This document shows, one piece after another, positions 38,107-48,324 of a DNA stretch of 64,000 bases (positions are counted from its first letter, which is position 1; every line of letters begins with the position of its first letter). The position numbers and the translations under genes are program-made. The stretch comes from Isoperla grammatica (Eukaryota; Arthropoda; Insecta; Plecoptera; Perlodidae): positions 16,161,368 to 16,225,367 of the forward strand of contig OX246748.1 in assembly GCA_945910005.1 (NCBI GenBank), written 5' to 3'. Under the pieces are notes generated by a model. The model was not told where the DNA came from. It ran no database searches and was given only the letters and a program-made list of their open reading frames with translations.

Positions 38107-38275
38107 CTTAACACTGATTCATATGTTTCGTATTTGAAATATCGATCTTTGATTGGTTATCGCTCACTCGTCGATGGTGTTCGAAGCCTACAGGGTTGGT
38201 TTACTCACTTTAAATTTAAGTCCCCCACTGCAAATCAGTTTAATTACTGAGTAGGTAGACTCTAAATCTGAATTT
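38107..38275 (+). mobile_element. SINE family 1 body, 5'-truncated
   Basis: Plus-strand copy with gattcatatgtttcgtattt, gatctttgattggttatcgc and actgagtaggtagactctaa. It is preceded by a G-rich run and lacks the tRNA-like head. Confidence 0.8.
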
Positions 38276-38734
38276 ATTTATTTCTTTTATGTGTTTTGTC
38301 CTACAGATTTTGTCTGAGATTGTAATTTATTAATTATACCACAACAAATAAGAAATCCCCGTAGGCTATACTCATATGTACGTATGAAGCTTTGCATATA
38401 ACTATATTAGCTATTTCCCGATTCTTATCAAAAACTTGGGGAACCTTGGAATGCAGTTCTAGTCGACTGTCAGAGGGCGCTGTCTGAGACTTGTCGGTGT
38501 CATGCGGGCAATTAGAACCGGGCTACACAATTTTACTTTTACAAAATATTAAATTCTTACGACCTGCCGCTCAAAACGTTCATCTCAGCACGAATAAAAA
38601 AGTCAAAGTTAATAATTCCCAGTTGAGATTAAGTTATACAGCTCTCTCCGTCAAACGGAGATGAGGTACAGTTGGAGACAAGATTTTGAACGAAGCTACT
38701 TACACTATTGTTATTAAGAAGTGCTACATTTCAA
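38276..38734. other. Non-coding flank
   Basis: The segment ctctccgtcaaacggagatg at 38642 resembles aatctcggccaaagcagaga at 40889 and may be a scrap of another retroelement 3' region. Confidence 0.3.
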
Positions 38735-38756
38735 TATTATTATTATTATTATTATT
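38735..38756. repeat. (ATT)n tract at the retrotransposon 3' junction
   Basis: About seven ATT units directly abut the 3' end of the minus-strand retrotransposon copy (its 3' tail reads AAT repeats on the minus strand). Confidence 0.85.
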
Positions 38757-38887
38757 AAAATTATTATTTTATTGTTGCAATACATACAAACTCGGTCAAA
38801 ACCGGCATAAACATGTTGTACGGACACAAATGTCAAGTATTTCCATGTGTTTACCTTATTAAAATCTACTTAGAACTACTTAATATA

Positions 38888-39055
38888 TCTTCTTCTTCTT
38901 CTTCTTCTTCTTCTTCTTCTTCTTCTTCTTCTTCTTCTTCTTCTTCTTCTTCTTCTTCTTCTTCTTCTTCTTCTTCTTCTTCTTCTTCTTCTTCTTCTTC
39001 TTCTTCTTCTTCTTCTTCTTCTTCTTCTTCTTCTTCTTCTTCTTCTTCTTCTTCT
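38888..39055. repeat. (TTC)n microsatellite in the retrotransposon 3' UTR, 56 units
   Basis: 168 bp of uninterrupted TCT/TTC (GAA on the element's sense strand). The other copy of the element has 24 units at the same position (61526-61597). Poly-Ser, poly-Arg and poly-Lys frames over it are artefacts. Confidence 0.97.
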
Positions 39056-39245
39056 GCTTCTCAAATGCCCACATTTGGCTATACTACTTAATATATCATT
39101 GTCCACATTATTTTTTCCAAACCGAACTGTGGATGCTATGTACGGTCGTGGCCGATTTGTACTCATCCCAGCATTCGCTCTTTGTACGGTGGAAACCACG
39201 AAAACCACCATCGGGATGGAGAACTTCTTGAAGTCTTCATTCTTC

Positions 39246-40622
39246 TTAGTTCAAAAATTTTCGCACTATCCTACACGTGTTCAAAATAATTGCTTTTTGC
39301 ATCTCGATGTATACGTTCGGTTGGAGACCAATTAGTTTAATACTGTCATGGAGTTTACGTGGAACAATGCCATTTGCTGATATAATTAACGGTATAACAG
39401 ATACATTATTCTGCTTCCACAACCTTTTTATTTCAATAGATAGTTCCTTATATCGGTTTATCTTTTCCCGCCAAGTTGTCTCTACATTGTGGCATAAAGG
39501 GACGGCAACATCAATTAAAATCGTTTCTTGTTTCTTCTTGTCAATAAATATAATATCCGGTCTATTGTGATGTATGGTTTGGTCTGTAATAACTGCCCGG
39601 TCGTAATATAATTTGTAGTCTTTACTATCTAATACCTTTTCAGGCTTGTATTTGTAATACGCAGTGGTTGTGTTTTTAAGTTTATACTTCATGGCTAATT
39701 TTTGATGTACAATGTTTGCAACTTGGTTATGCCTATGAAGATAATCTGTTTGACAAAGCATTTTGCACCCAGATACAATATGTTCAATTGTTTCGCCGTT
39801 CATATTACATTTTCTACATTTATCATTCACTGTTACGTCTTTCAGTATGTATTTTTTGTAATTGTTAGTCTTGATTACTTTATCTTGAATAGCGATCATA
39901 AATCCCTCTGTTTCGCTGAAAATGTCCCCGGACGTTAACCATTTGTTCGATGCTACCCTATCGACGCTATCCTTAAGAAGTTCTTTATAATGTCTGCTAT
40001 GCAACGTCTTTTCTGATATTCTGATCTCTTTTGCTGTGTCAGAATTTAGTTTTTGAAGCAAGTTTAAATTTCCGTCATTTAAATTGAGGGGAGAAAGCGA
40101 CTTGTCTGCCGATACTATAGCTCTATGAAGTTGTGAATGTGGGCATTTTGTATAAAAGTACTTTCTCAGAATTTCAATTTGTTTATAATATAAATTGTTT
40201 AAATCAATCAAGCCTCTTCCCCCTTTTTCTCTAGGTAGAGTCACTCGTTCTATTGCTGACTTAGGGTGATGACTTCTGTATTTGGTGAATGTTGTGCGGG
40301 TGAGAATTTCTAGGGCATGAAGTTCTGTCTGTGTCCAGTTAATAATTCCAAATGAATATGTTAGTACCGGTATAGCATAAGTGTTAATTGCTTTGATCTT
40401 GTTTTTACCATTCAATTGTGTTTTTAAAATGGATCCTATTCGTTTCTTGTATGCAGAAATCAGTGTACTTTTCATCAGTTTATGATCAATTCGTTTAGCC
40501 TGCGCAAATCCTAGATATTTGTATACATCTTCTTCGTCCATTACTCCAATCCGGTTGTCTTCGTCAATTTCAAACTCTTCTAATTTCGTAATCTTTCCTT
40601 TGATGACATGAAGTGACTTACA
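39246..40622 (-). pseudogene. C-terminal fragment of retrotransposon ORF: end of reverse transcriptase, zinc knuckle, restriction-like endonuclease
   Basis: The frame is open from the truncation point. The first ATG (40541) is internal to the domain, and about 27 in-frame codons precede it (CKSLHVIKGKITKLEEFEID and on). Residues are numbered from that ATG (431 aa). Residues 8-11 YLGF belong to the end of the RT domain. An INTYAIPVLTYSFGI segment (52-66) and LPREKGGRGLIDL (102-114) are typical of RLE-encoding elements. The zinc knuckle is C242-x2-C245-x8-H254-x4-C259. The endonuclease shows RPD (327-329) followed after 14 residues by D344 in LIDVAVP, the PD-x12-14-D arrangement of the R2/R4 nuclease. 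The frame runs uninterrupted to a stop at 39246, so it decayed little after insertion. The RT catalytic FADD region and any N-terminal DNA-binding motifs are absent. It cannot act by itself. Confidence 0.9.
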
Positions 40623-40642
40623 ATTATTATTATTATTATTAA

Positions 40643-40738
<96 letters not shown>

Positions 40739-40755
40739 CATTATTATTATTATTT
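40623..40755. repeat. (ATT)n microsatellite between two retroelement pieces
   Basis: About 44 units with two interruptions (aac at 40641, tca at 40738). It separates the 5' truncation point of the copy at 38757-40622 from the 3' end of the related fragment at 40756-40922. Confidence 0.95.
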
Positions 40756-40922
40756 TAGTGAATGTATCACAATCATACAATCTCGGTCAAGACCCGCGTT
40801 AAATGTCACACGGACGTAATGCCATTAGTATTTCCATGTGTCTACCTTATTAAACTTCACTTATCACATGTTACTAGTTTGAACAGTCATCAATCTCGGC
40901 CAAAGCAGAGATGAAGTGAACT
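40756..40922 (-). mobile_element. 3' UTR fragment of a second, diverged Dong-like element
   Basis: caatctcggtcaagacccgc, cacacggacgtaatgcc and atttccatgtgtctacctta align with the 3' UTR of the copy at 38768-38875 (ctcggtcaaaaccggcataa, gtacggacacaaatgtc, atttccatgtgtttacctta) but with many substitutions. Its 3' tail is the (ATT)n tract at 40623-40755. The 5' limit is approximate. Confidence 0.7.
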
Positions 40923-41157
40923 TTCACATTATAAATATATATACTATTATACGACAATCAAATTGAAATGTATAAATAATGTTACTATAGAATATTTTGA
41001 TTGCAGTTTGGAAGCCTTTTGAAACCTTTTTAGCACGAATGTGTTTAAATTGCAAATGTTTAATTTGGGTATTATATAAATAAATGTATATACATCTACA
41101 TACATTATTCATAAACATGTGATGCATATTGAATGGAGAAATAGCAATTTTAATAAA
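40923..41157. other. Non-coding, AT-rich
   Basis: Nothing recognised. Confidence 0.5.
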
Positions 41158-41236
41158 AAGAGTTTTCCCCGATCGAGAATCGAACCCAGGTTGTCTGGTC
41201 TACACCGGTGCACGTTCTATTTCATCTACCGGGGCC
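41158..41236 (-). mobile_element. tRNA-like sequence (SINE head), minus
   Basis: Minus strand: gccccggtagatgaaatag at the 5' side, cctgggttcgattctcg as T-arm, then atcgggga. Six of seven acceptor positions can pair. The D-arm and anticodon arm do not fold properly, so a SINE head or tRNA pseudogene is more likely than a working tRNA. Confidence 0.5.
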
Positions 41237-41239
41237 CTT

Positions 41240-41350
41240 GGATAGAAATTATTTCGTAGAGCCAGAGGATCTGGGTTCGATTTTCAGTCGGAGCAAACTT
41301 GAAGTATTACAATTGACACATCTCTCAATCAATCAATCAATCAATTCTCA
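41240..41350 (+). mobile_element. tRNA-like SINE, plus, with (AATC)n tail
   Basis: ggatctgggttcgattttca carries a B box and is the inverted counterpart of the neighbouring minus copy. It ends in about five CAAT units (41329-41345), a SINE-type tail. Confidence 0.5.
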
Positions 41351-41897
41351 GTCTATTTCTGGTCTTAGCTTTTAAACTTTGGACCTTGTGAATCCAGGTT
41401 GGCATTCTTGGGAGGGTGGAGGGGAAAAAGGGGGGGGGGGGGTTCATAAAATCTTGTAACTTAGAAGCTAACGCACTAGGGTGAGACACTCACAAGATCA
41501 GACCTGTGGAGAAACACTCATCATTTTAGTGTCTGTTCAAGAAATCTCGTTCCCTCTTTGGCGTGTGCCTTCTATTTTATGTCACTAATTGATGAGGTTG
41601 ATGGCGGGAGTGGAGGGGTAGGGTCGGCAGAGGGGAGGGGAAGAGGGGGGTTACCTGGAATCTCCCCGGGACGTCTATGATGTGTAGGTTGTAATATCGG
41701 TCGAGACAACGCGTTTGTTTTGCTGTCTCTGTCGTAAAACTACCCCCCCTCCTCACACAATGGGGGGGGGGGGGGGGGGGAGCAGTGTTTGGCCTTGACG
41801 CGATAAAATAACGGGAAACATATTAAAAGAATAAAACACGACGATATTAGACGCATGGAAACACCATGTGAAACAACATGGGGGGCTATTCCTCAAA
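41351..41897. other. Non-coding, G-rich runs
   Basis: G-runs near 41430-41442 and 41763-41780 (the second about 18 long) and a G-rich stretch at 41600-41650. No element or gene recognised. Confidence 0.55.
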
Positions 41898-42043
41898 GTT
41901 GACAATACTCATTTTAAGTGATATCTACGTGGTTATCACTTGCTATTGGCTGATTACGGTAGCGGACCGTGTGGAAAACACTCACTCAGCCAATAGCAAG
42001 TGATAACCACGTAGATATGACTTACAAAGTGAGTTTTGTCACC
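41898..42043. mobile_element. Palindromic MITE, about 146 bp
   Basis: A perfect 33-bp inverted repeat (41921-41953 versus 41986-42018, starting atatctacgtggttatcact) extends outward with mismatches (gttgacaatactc versus gtgacaaaactc). The 32-base centre contains an adenine-rich loop. Only one copy was seen in the window. Confidence 0.7.
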
Positions 42044-43662
42044 GTGAGGACCTAAACGGAAATTATGATAGAATCCAAAAGACATATCGTTGTATGGTAA
42101 ATACAGTATTTAATTTTACCAATATCTATTTTCTGATTGGATCCGCTTCCCGACTGAATCTTTATTTGTTAACGTGCTCATAAATGTGATTTACAGACCT
42201 TTTAAGTCATTCGTAGGAACTTTTGCACTTAAAGATCTCTCTATAGTCTAATGACCCTAGATAGGTATTTCTTTCACAGTTTACCATAAAATAACTGTAA
42301 GTTTACTATCAGAAAAATAGCGTCAAATCGCAAATTAACTCTGTATTAATTTACAAACCAAATGTTAGTACAGCTACATACTATATGGCCCATTATTACT
42401 GTTTTTTCCCGAATCACGTAGTCATGTTACATTACTACTTTTGCTTGTTTCAATATATTTTATAGACATCACACCTATGAAGATGAATTTCGTTTTTCAA
42501 GCTTAAATTTTGATGTTTCTACCTTCATTTCTGAATAACTTAGTTTATTGATTATGACATACGATCATTGTATTGTTGTCAATGACTTTGGAGCTGGCAT
42601 AAAACGACCCGCATGTTTAAGTTTGTGGATATCCTTACAGAAACTGAAATTTCCAGATTTTTCTTACAAATACAATTGACAAACTTAGTCAGACGATGAT
42701 TTAGGATATGTTGCAGATAACATTACAGCTTCTATAAATCTAACTTCCGCTTCCGTTCTCAAAAAGGACAAACAAACAGTTATTCTCTCACCGTCTCTAA
42801 AGAATACCAGACTGACGTATCAAATTGTCTTTTGTGTTGTAAAAATAGTTCTTACACAGTACTGTTGTATTGCACCTAAAAAGTTCCCTCGCTCAAAGAC
42901 AAGTCAATAAATTGAAAAGTTGTCCTTTGTAAGAACACGCGAGTCAGTTACAAAGAACAAAATAAGTTATTACTGGAGTCGTTGCCAAGACGTGGATTAC
43001 ATTGTTGTAAAATACCACATTTCATTATGAGTTGCAACCTATTGCTTGAGAGTAATATTGTGGGAGTAACATGCTGTGATTGGAGAAGGGAGGTTGCAAG
43101 GTAAAACTATTTTCATAATTCAGTATAAACTACATCAACTTATTCGGTTCGAGTGCCGAGTTATTTTCCTGAATTAGGATCATATTAGCAAACATATTTC
43201 TTCATTTAGGAATAAACTCGAGCATGTTAGTAGGTACGAAACACAGATCTGTATTTCTTTGTTCACGCATACACTAACGCTGGTGTAAATTGATTCAATC
43301 ATAAATATAAACTTTGTCCTTGGAATAGTTTTAAAGTGACATATTTCCATATATTTTGTAAAAATTACTTTTTTATTTTAGTCATATATTGCTTGGTAGT
43401 TTATATCTTTTATCCTAAAAACAAGTAATAAATTTATACAAAAGACAGTTGTTAAGGAAAGCATTCATCTATGTATGATCAAGGATTAAAACAGTCTAAA
43501 GCAGTACATATAACTTATATCAACCCTTCAAGTGAAGGTGAATTCTATAAATGACAAGCATACGTGGTTAATAAAATATATATTAAGATCACAGAAAACA
43601 TACATTACATTAAAAATTATTCACATACGTCAACAAACTCTCTTACATGTATAGACACACAC
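42044..43662. other. Non-coding, nothing recognised
   Basis: Unique AT-rich sequence, no frames or elements of note. Confidence 0.5.
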
Positions 43663-43934
43663 CCACACGCACACGCACACGCACACGCACACGCACACGC
43701 ACACGCACACGCACACGCACACGCACACGCACACGCACACGCACACGCACACGCACACGCACACGCACACGCACACGCACACGCACACGCACAAACACAC
43801 GCACACGCACACGCACACGCACACGCACACGCACACGCACACGCACACGCACACGCACACGCACACGCACACGCACACGCACACGCACACGCACACGCAC
43901 ACGCACACGCACACGCACAAGCACACGCACACGC
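43663..43934. repeat. (CACACG)n hexanucleotide array, about 45 units
   Basis: Nearly perfect acacgc repetition, with a variant acaaacac near 43792 and caagc near the right end. All frames stay open on both strands (His-Ala, Thr-Arg, Cys-Val and so on), which are artefacts. Confidence 0.97.
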
Positions 43935-44112
43935 GCGGCTCAAAGCGCTGCGCCACATTGATTGCTGCTGCAACGAAACTCCCGGCGAGAGATTCGTAAG
44001 AGGACCGGAAACTGTTTAGTATGGGCGTCGTGACGTCACTTCCGGGCGTAGTTCAACTCTCGCCCGCCGGATGGAGCTCCGGTCGTGACTTGCGCGCGAA
44101 AGACCGCGCGGT
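43935..44112 (+). promoter_or_regulatory. CpG-rich patch with CRE and ETS-type motifs
   Basis: About 180 bases rich in CpG in an AT-rich background. It contains a full palindromic CRE (tgacgtca, 44031-44038) overlapping an ETS-type core (cacttccggg, 44037-44046), a motif pair common in CpG-type animal promoters. No downstream gene is recognisable, and the (CACACG)n array next door biases composition, so a promoter role is only a possibility. Confidence 0.25.
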
Positions 44113-44215
44113 TTATCTAGGACTAGATCTATAGGGCATTTACACTTGATAAAGTAACTACCCTACATGTGTGGTTTGATTTATTTATGTCAATAATAGG
44201 ATGTGCATTGATTGA

Positions 44216-44778
44216 ACTGTCTCGATGCAGTCCAATGTTTGTACTCTCGGGAGATGGACTGTCTCTATGCAGTCCAATGTCTGTACTCTCGTGAGATGGG
44301 CTGGCTCTATGTGCAGTCTAATGTTTGTACTCTCGTGAGATGGGCTGGCTCTATGTGCAGTCCAATGTCTGTACTCTCGTGAGATGGGCTGACTCTATGT
44401 GCAGTCCAATGTTTGTACTCTCGTTAGATGGACTGTCTCTATGTGCAGTCCAATGTTTGTACTCTCGTGAGATGGACTGTCTCTATGCGCAGTCCAATGT
44501 TTGTACTCTCGTGAGATGGACTGTCTCTATGCGCAGTCCAATGTTTGTACTCTCGTGAGATGGACTGTCTCTTTGTGCAGTCCAATGTTTGTACTCTCGT
44601 GAGATGGACTGTCTCTATGTGCAGTCCAATGTTTGTACTCTCGTGAGATGGACTGTCTCTATGTGCAGACCAATGATTGTACTCTCGTGAGATGGACTCT
44701 CTATGTGCAGTCCAATGTTTGTACTCTCGTTAGATGGACTGACTCTATGCAGACCAATGTCTGTACTCCTGATGAGGT
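44216..44778. repeat. 42-44-bp minisatellite, about 13 copies
   Basis: Unit gtccaatgtttgtactctcg plus tgagatggactgtctctatgtgca. The first copies are 42 bp (missing gt), later ones 44 bp. Frames on both strands are repeat by-products. Confidence 0.92.
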
Positions 44779-44843
44779 CGTGAGATTCGCATTGAATCAA
44801 CCACCCCTTAATGTATGGAAAGTTAGAGTCGTATGCCCAATCA

Positions 44844-44968
44844 AGTGTCAAGTTAAGTACAGGATTTGTTGCTACAGAATTGTTTTAATTATTTATGGTA
44901 TTTTCCATAAGGAGAACAAACTCCATAGCAACCATAAACAAATCACACACTCGACTGTGCATTCCGCC
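44844..44968. mobile_element. TIR MITE, about 125 bp (copy 1)
   Basis: Inverted arms built on gtcaagttaagtacaggatt and the complement of caaccataaacaaatcac. A second, reversed copy is at 50277-50404. Confidence 0.65.
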
Positions 44969-45061
44969 CTTACATTTTACACAACCTTCCAGTGAATAAA
45001 TTTTGAATGACAAGATAATAGGGGTAGGACTTGTAAATGGTATAAGGAGATCATAAAGACT

Positions 45062-45215
45062 TAGGACCGGTCTAACAATCTCCTATTAGAAAAGTTATTT
45101 GTAGCAATTAAGCTATTTGGAGGATTTCAAGAGTTTTGATTGGTCGTTGCCATGGAGAAAACAAGCTATTCGACGAATAAGTAGTTATTGGGACATTGTA
45201 AGACTGGAGTTTAGA
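45062..45215 (+). mobile_element. MITE, about 154 bp (copy 2 of the 13.5-kb family)
   Basis: Shares attttgattggtcgttgcc-like sequence and gggacattgtaagactgg with 13500-13655. TTA adjoins or nearly adjoins both ends. Confidence 0.65.
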
Positions 45216-45961
45216 CTATTAAGGGGTACACAAACAATAATTGGTCAGTTTGAAACCAAGCTATTTATCGCGCTTGCAACTGGGAGTGAAACCCATAATC
45301 GAAAAAATCTAAATTAAGACACATTTTCGTAAATGGCTTGATAATGAAAAGTATAACAAGGGAATGCTTCAATATCATCCGACTATGTGATTCATACTCG
45401 ATTTATTGTACGATCCTTACAACACTAGACGTAGGCCTACATATTACCCATATTTGTTCAGCAATCGATGAGGATATAATTTTTTTTTACTGTTGCCAAT
45501 TAAAATACACATTTGAAATGATAATTTTGCCCATTAGTGTAACAGTGTGTATTACGTTCAAACACAGTATTCAGTATCCACACTTGTCATAACGAATAGT
45601 GGAAAATACTGGAAACCATTAGTGCAATAAATGTTTGATGCACTCAAATTACTCCAGTGTGGATGAATGAACAAATACTATAAAGCTAAAGCCTTTATCT
45701 CCTGTTCCATTCTGTATCCATTTAATGGTCATTAGACAGAAGCTTTTTGTAAATAACTGATGAAAAGTGTAAATAAAAATAAATAACGAACTATAGTAAA
45801 TTAATTCTAATTTATTTGCATTTCTGTTCATGAATAACATGAGGACACAAACTAATAGAATAGATAGCGCTGCTAAGCAAACTCATTTCAGCGCGTTTGT
45901 TGATTTAACAATAAAACAATAATGAGTATTGACCTCTAAACTCCTCTTCAGTCTTCATAAA
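45216..45961. other. Non-coding, nothing recognised
   Basis: AT-rich, short frames only. Confidence 0.5.
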
Positions 45962-46130
45962 GCCGACATTACACGACTCAATACTTTCGTCAAACTTATT
46001 GAATTCAAGAACAAAAGCGAATCAAAAACAATTTGGTAAAAAACTGCAACAATATAGCTTATACTAATTGATGCTTTTTTTTCCTTGAATTCAAAAAATT
46101 GACGGAAGTATTGAACCGTGTAATGTGGGT
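45962..46130. mobile_element. TIR MITE, about 168 bp
   Basis: Left acattacacgactcaatact and right agtattgaaccgtgtaatgt are imperfect inverted repeats that continue through gaattcaag on both arms (about 60 bp per arm). Single copy in the window. Confidence 0.65.
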
Positions 46131-46166
46131 ATTACAGTTCATTTTATTGCCACCAGAATATTTGTA

Positions 46167-46350
46167 GTCTATCCCTTAGATAGAATAAATTACGGCCCTC
46201 TAAATCTTAAATGACAACAATGCACAACATTGAGGAATAAACCTTGACATATCCATTGAAAACCAGTTTTGATTATTTTGCATTGTTGTCATTACAGATC
46301 CCGTGTCTAATTCTATCTAAGGATCCTAGGTCAATTTTGAAAATGGTGTA
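46167..46350. mobile_element. MITE family M3, copy 1
   Basis: Inverted arms containing cttagatagaat and atgacaacaatgc. The right flank gatcctaggtcaattttga is shared with the copies at 49371-49766 and 51815-51915. Confidence 0.6.
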
Positions 46351-46593
46351 TTGTGTTTTTTGACGGAAATATTTTGTTTGTTTTTCACAAAATGTTTGAT
46401 ATGACAAAATAAAAGATTCTCTTCGGTTATATTTGAAATAATTTATTGGAAATATACTTGTGTTACTATTCTTCTGCTCAATGTAATAACTACGTTGATC
46501 TTGTCGATTAGTAGCCACATTCATTATTTTTACATTCATTCATGCATTCAATCTTTTGTCATGTTTGTACGTTACTACCAATTCTAAATCTTC
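46351..46593. other. Non-coding
   Basis: Nothing recognised. Confidence 0.5.
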
Positions 46594-47335
46594 GTGTTCG
46601 GTTGTGGCAAGACAAGAACTGAGGTGTTTCGTGACCCGGAACCTCCACCAAACATGTGTTTGGTTCTGGCAAGACAAGAACTGAGGTGTTTCGTGACCCG
46701 GCACCTCCACCAAACATGTGTTTGGTTCTGGCAAGACAAGAACTGAGGTGTTTCGTGACCCGGCACCTCCACCAAACATGTGTTTGGTTCCGGCAAGACA
46801 AGAACTGAGGTGTTTCGTGACCCGGCACCTCCATCAAACATGTGTTCAGTTCTGGCAAGACAAGAACTGAGGTGTTTCGTGACCCGGAACCTCCACCAAA
46901 CATGTGTTCGGTTCTGGCAAGACAAGAACTGAGGTGTTTCGTGACCCGGAACCTCCACCAAACATGTGTTCCATTCTGGCAAGACAAGAACTGGGGTGTT
47001 TCGTGACCCGGAACCTCCACCGAACGTGTTTTTGGTTCTGGCAAGACAAGAACTGAGGCGTTTCGTGACCCGGAACCTCCACCAAACATGTGTTCCATTC
47101 TGGCAAGACAAGAACTGAGGTGTCTCGTGACCCGGAACCTCCACCGAACGTGTCTTTGGTTCTGGCAAGACAAGAACTGAGGACTTTCGTGACCCGGCAC
47201 CTCCACCAAACATGTGTTCCATTCTGGCAAGACAAGAACTGAGGTGTCTCGTGACCCGGAACCTCCACCGAACGTGTCTTTGGTTCTGGCAAGACAAGAA
47301 CTGAGGCGTTTCGTGACCCGGAACCTCCACAAAAC
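46594..47335. repeat. 62-bp minisatellite, about 12 copies
   Basis: Unit gttctggcaagacaagaact, gaggtgtttcgtgacccgga, acctccaccaaacatgtgtt plus two bases, 62 bp in total. Variant types (tccattctgg; cgaacgtgtctttgg) alternate with a higher-order pattern. Since 62 leaves remainder 2 on division by 3, each frame cycles through three phases and repeats every 186 bp; all three minus frames are open (292, 248 and 167 codons). Three simultaneous open phases show lack of stop codons in the unit, not a gene. Confidence 0.93.
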
Positions 47336-48324
47336 ATCAAAGTCAACATGGGACTGTTTTGAATTAGTGCCCGGTTCTATGGGCTCGAGGTCAATATTTT
47401 GGAGCAAGCTGATATATTTTAAAACCGTATAAAACAAATACCGGGCATTATAAATTAATGTTTACATTCTTACTACATAAATAATGTTTTTAAAATGTAA
47501 CTTGGAATTCAAATATAAATTGACATATACGAGTGACGGGTGTTACTAACTTAGTACATTCTTACTTTGAAAAAAAAATGTCTCATATCGCTAACATTCT
47601 TTACAAAACGAAAGGTAGCGTTTTTTTCTTTTACATCAAGCTATCACTTTTAAACTCATATCGATTATAGATTTACTAACTTTTTCAATCACTTGAGCAG
47701 CGGCTAAAAGTGTAAGAATCAAAATTCACCTCCACACCACAACTCTTTTCCCCTCCCTCTCTCTCTCTCCCTCTCTCTCGCTCCGAAGAACGCCCGCAAG
47801 TTTATTTACCTTGTCTGTATTCTACAAGACTCACGAGAGATCTTATTATATTACCGGGTCAATCTAGCCGGTCCTCATATACAACCCCGGCAAACACGTC
47901 ATATCACGTACCAACCAATGGCTGCTATATTGAGGTGTGCATTACATGCTGAATTTCAACCACCACGTGTGCATGTTAGGTTCAGAATTGAATTACACAG
48001 ACCATCTCGTGATGGGTATATAAAATAGAGGAGCAACGCGCGCGACCTAGTTTTGCCGCGCAAAGCATTCAAATTAAAATCAACTAACCGTCAAATGCAT
48101 GACGTCATATTTAGTGTACACTGACAGACTGACAAAACAACGTGATGTTAAGACACGTTATTACGTGATTATGTTCACTCACGTCAAAACCATCACATGC
48201 AGGTGATGGGTAAAAAGAACACAACAATGTGATAGGATATATACGAGGAATATGTATTGTTCGTGTGTTCGAGAGTTTGTTTGCGTGAAACTTGATAAGT
48301 GTCTGCAACATTGGATGTACACTG
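47336..48324. other. Non-coding; short (TC)n run
   Basis: A (CT)n-type run lies at about 47751-47779. Nothing else recognised. Confidence 0.5.

Larger units (their letters stand above)
38757..40622 (-). mobile_element. 5'-truncated non-LTR retrotransposon, R4/Dong-like clade
   Basis: About 1.87 kb comprising the C-terminal end of the single ORF (39246-40622) and a 3' UTR down to the (ATT)n tract at 38735-38756. The 5' end breaks off directly at another (ATT)n tract (40623-40755). Elements of the R4 clade, such as Dong, encode a restriction-like endonuclease and are known for insertion into TAA repeats; the protein and the flanks both agree here. The 3' UTR carries an expanded TTC tract (38888-39055). 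A shorter copy of the same 3' UTR is at 61408-61690. It is a dead copy because most of the reverse transcriptase is missing. Confidence 0.85.

Noticed and set aside
38813..39211. Poly-Ser, poly-Arg and poly-Lys open frames
   Set aside because: Pure by-products of the TTC microsatellite in the retrotransposon 3' UTR.
40580..40780. Ile-rich frame on the minus strand
   Set aside because: It is the (ATT)n tract read in another phase next to the retrotransposon truncation point.
41158..41236. Functional tRNA gene on the minus strand
   Set aside because: Acceptor pairing is fair but the D-arm and anticodon arm do not fold, and an inverted relative lies next to it.
43564..44019. His-Ala, Thr-Arg, Cys-Ala, Cys-Val and Arg-Val dipeptide frames on both strands
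   Set aside because: All phases of the (CACACG)n array are stop-free; none is a gene.
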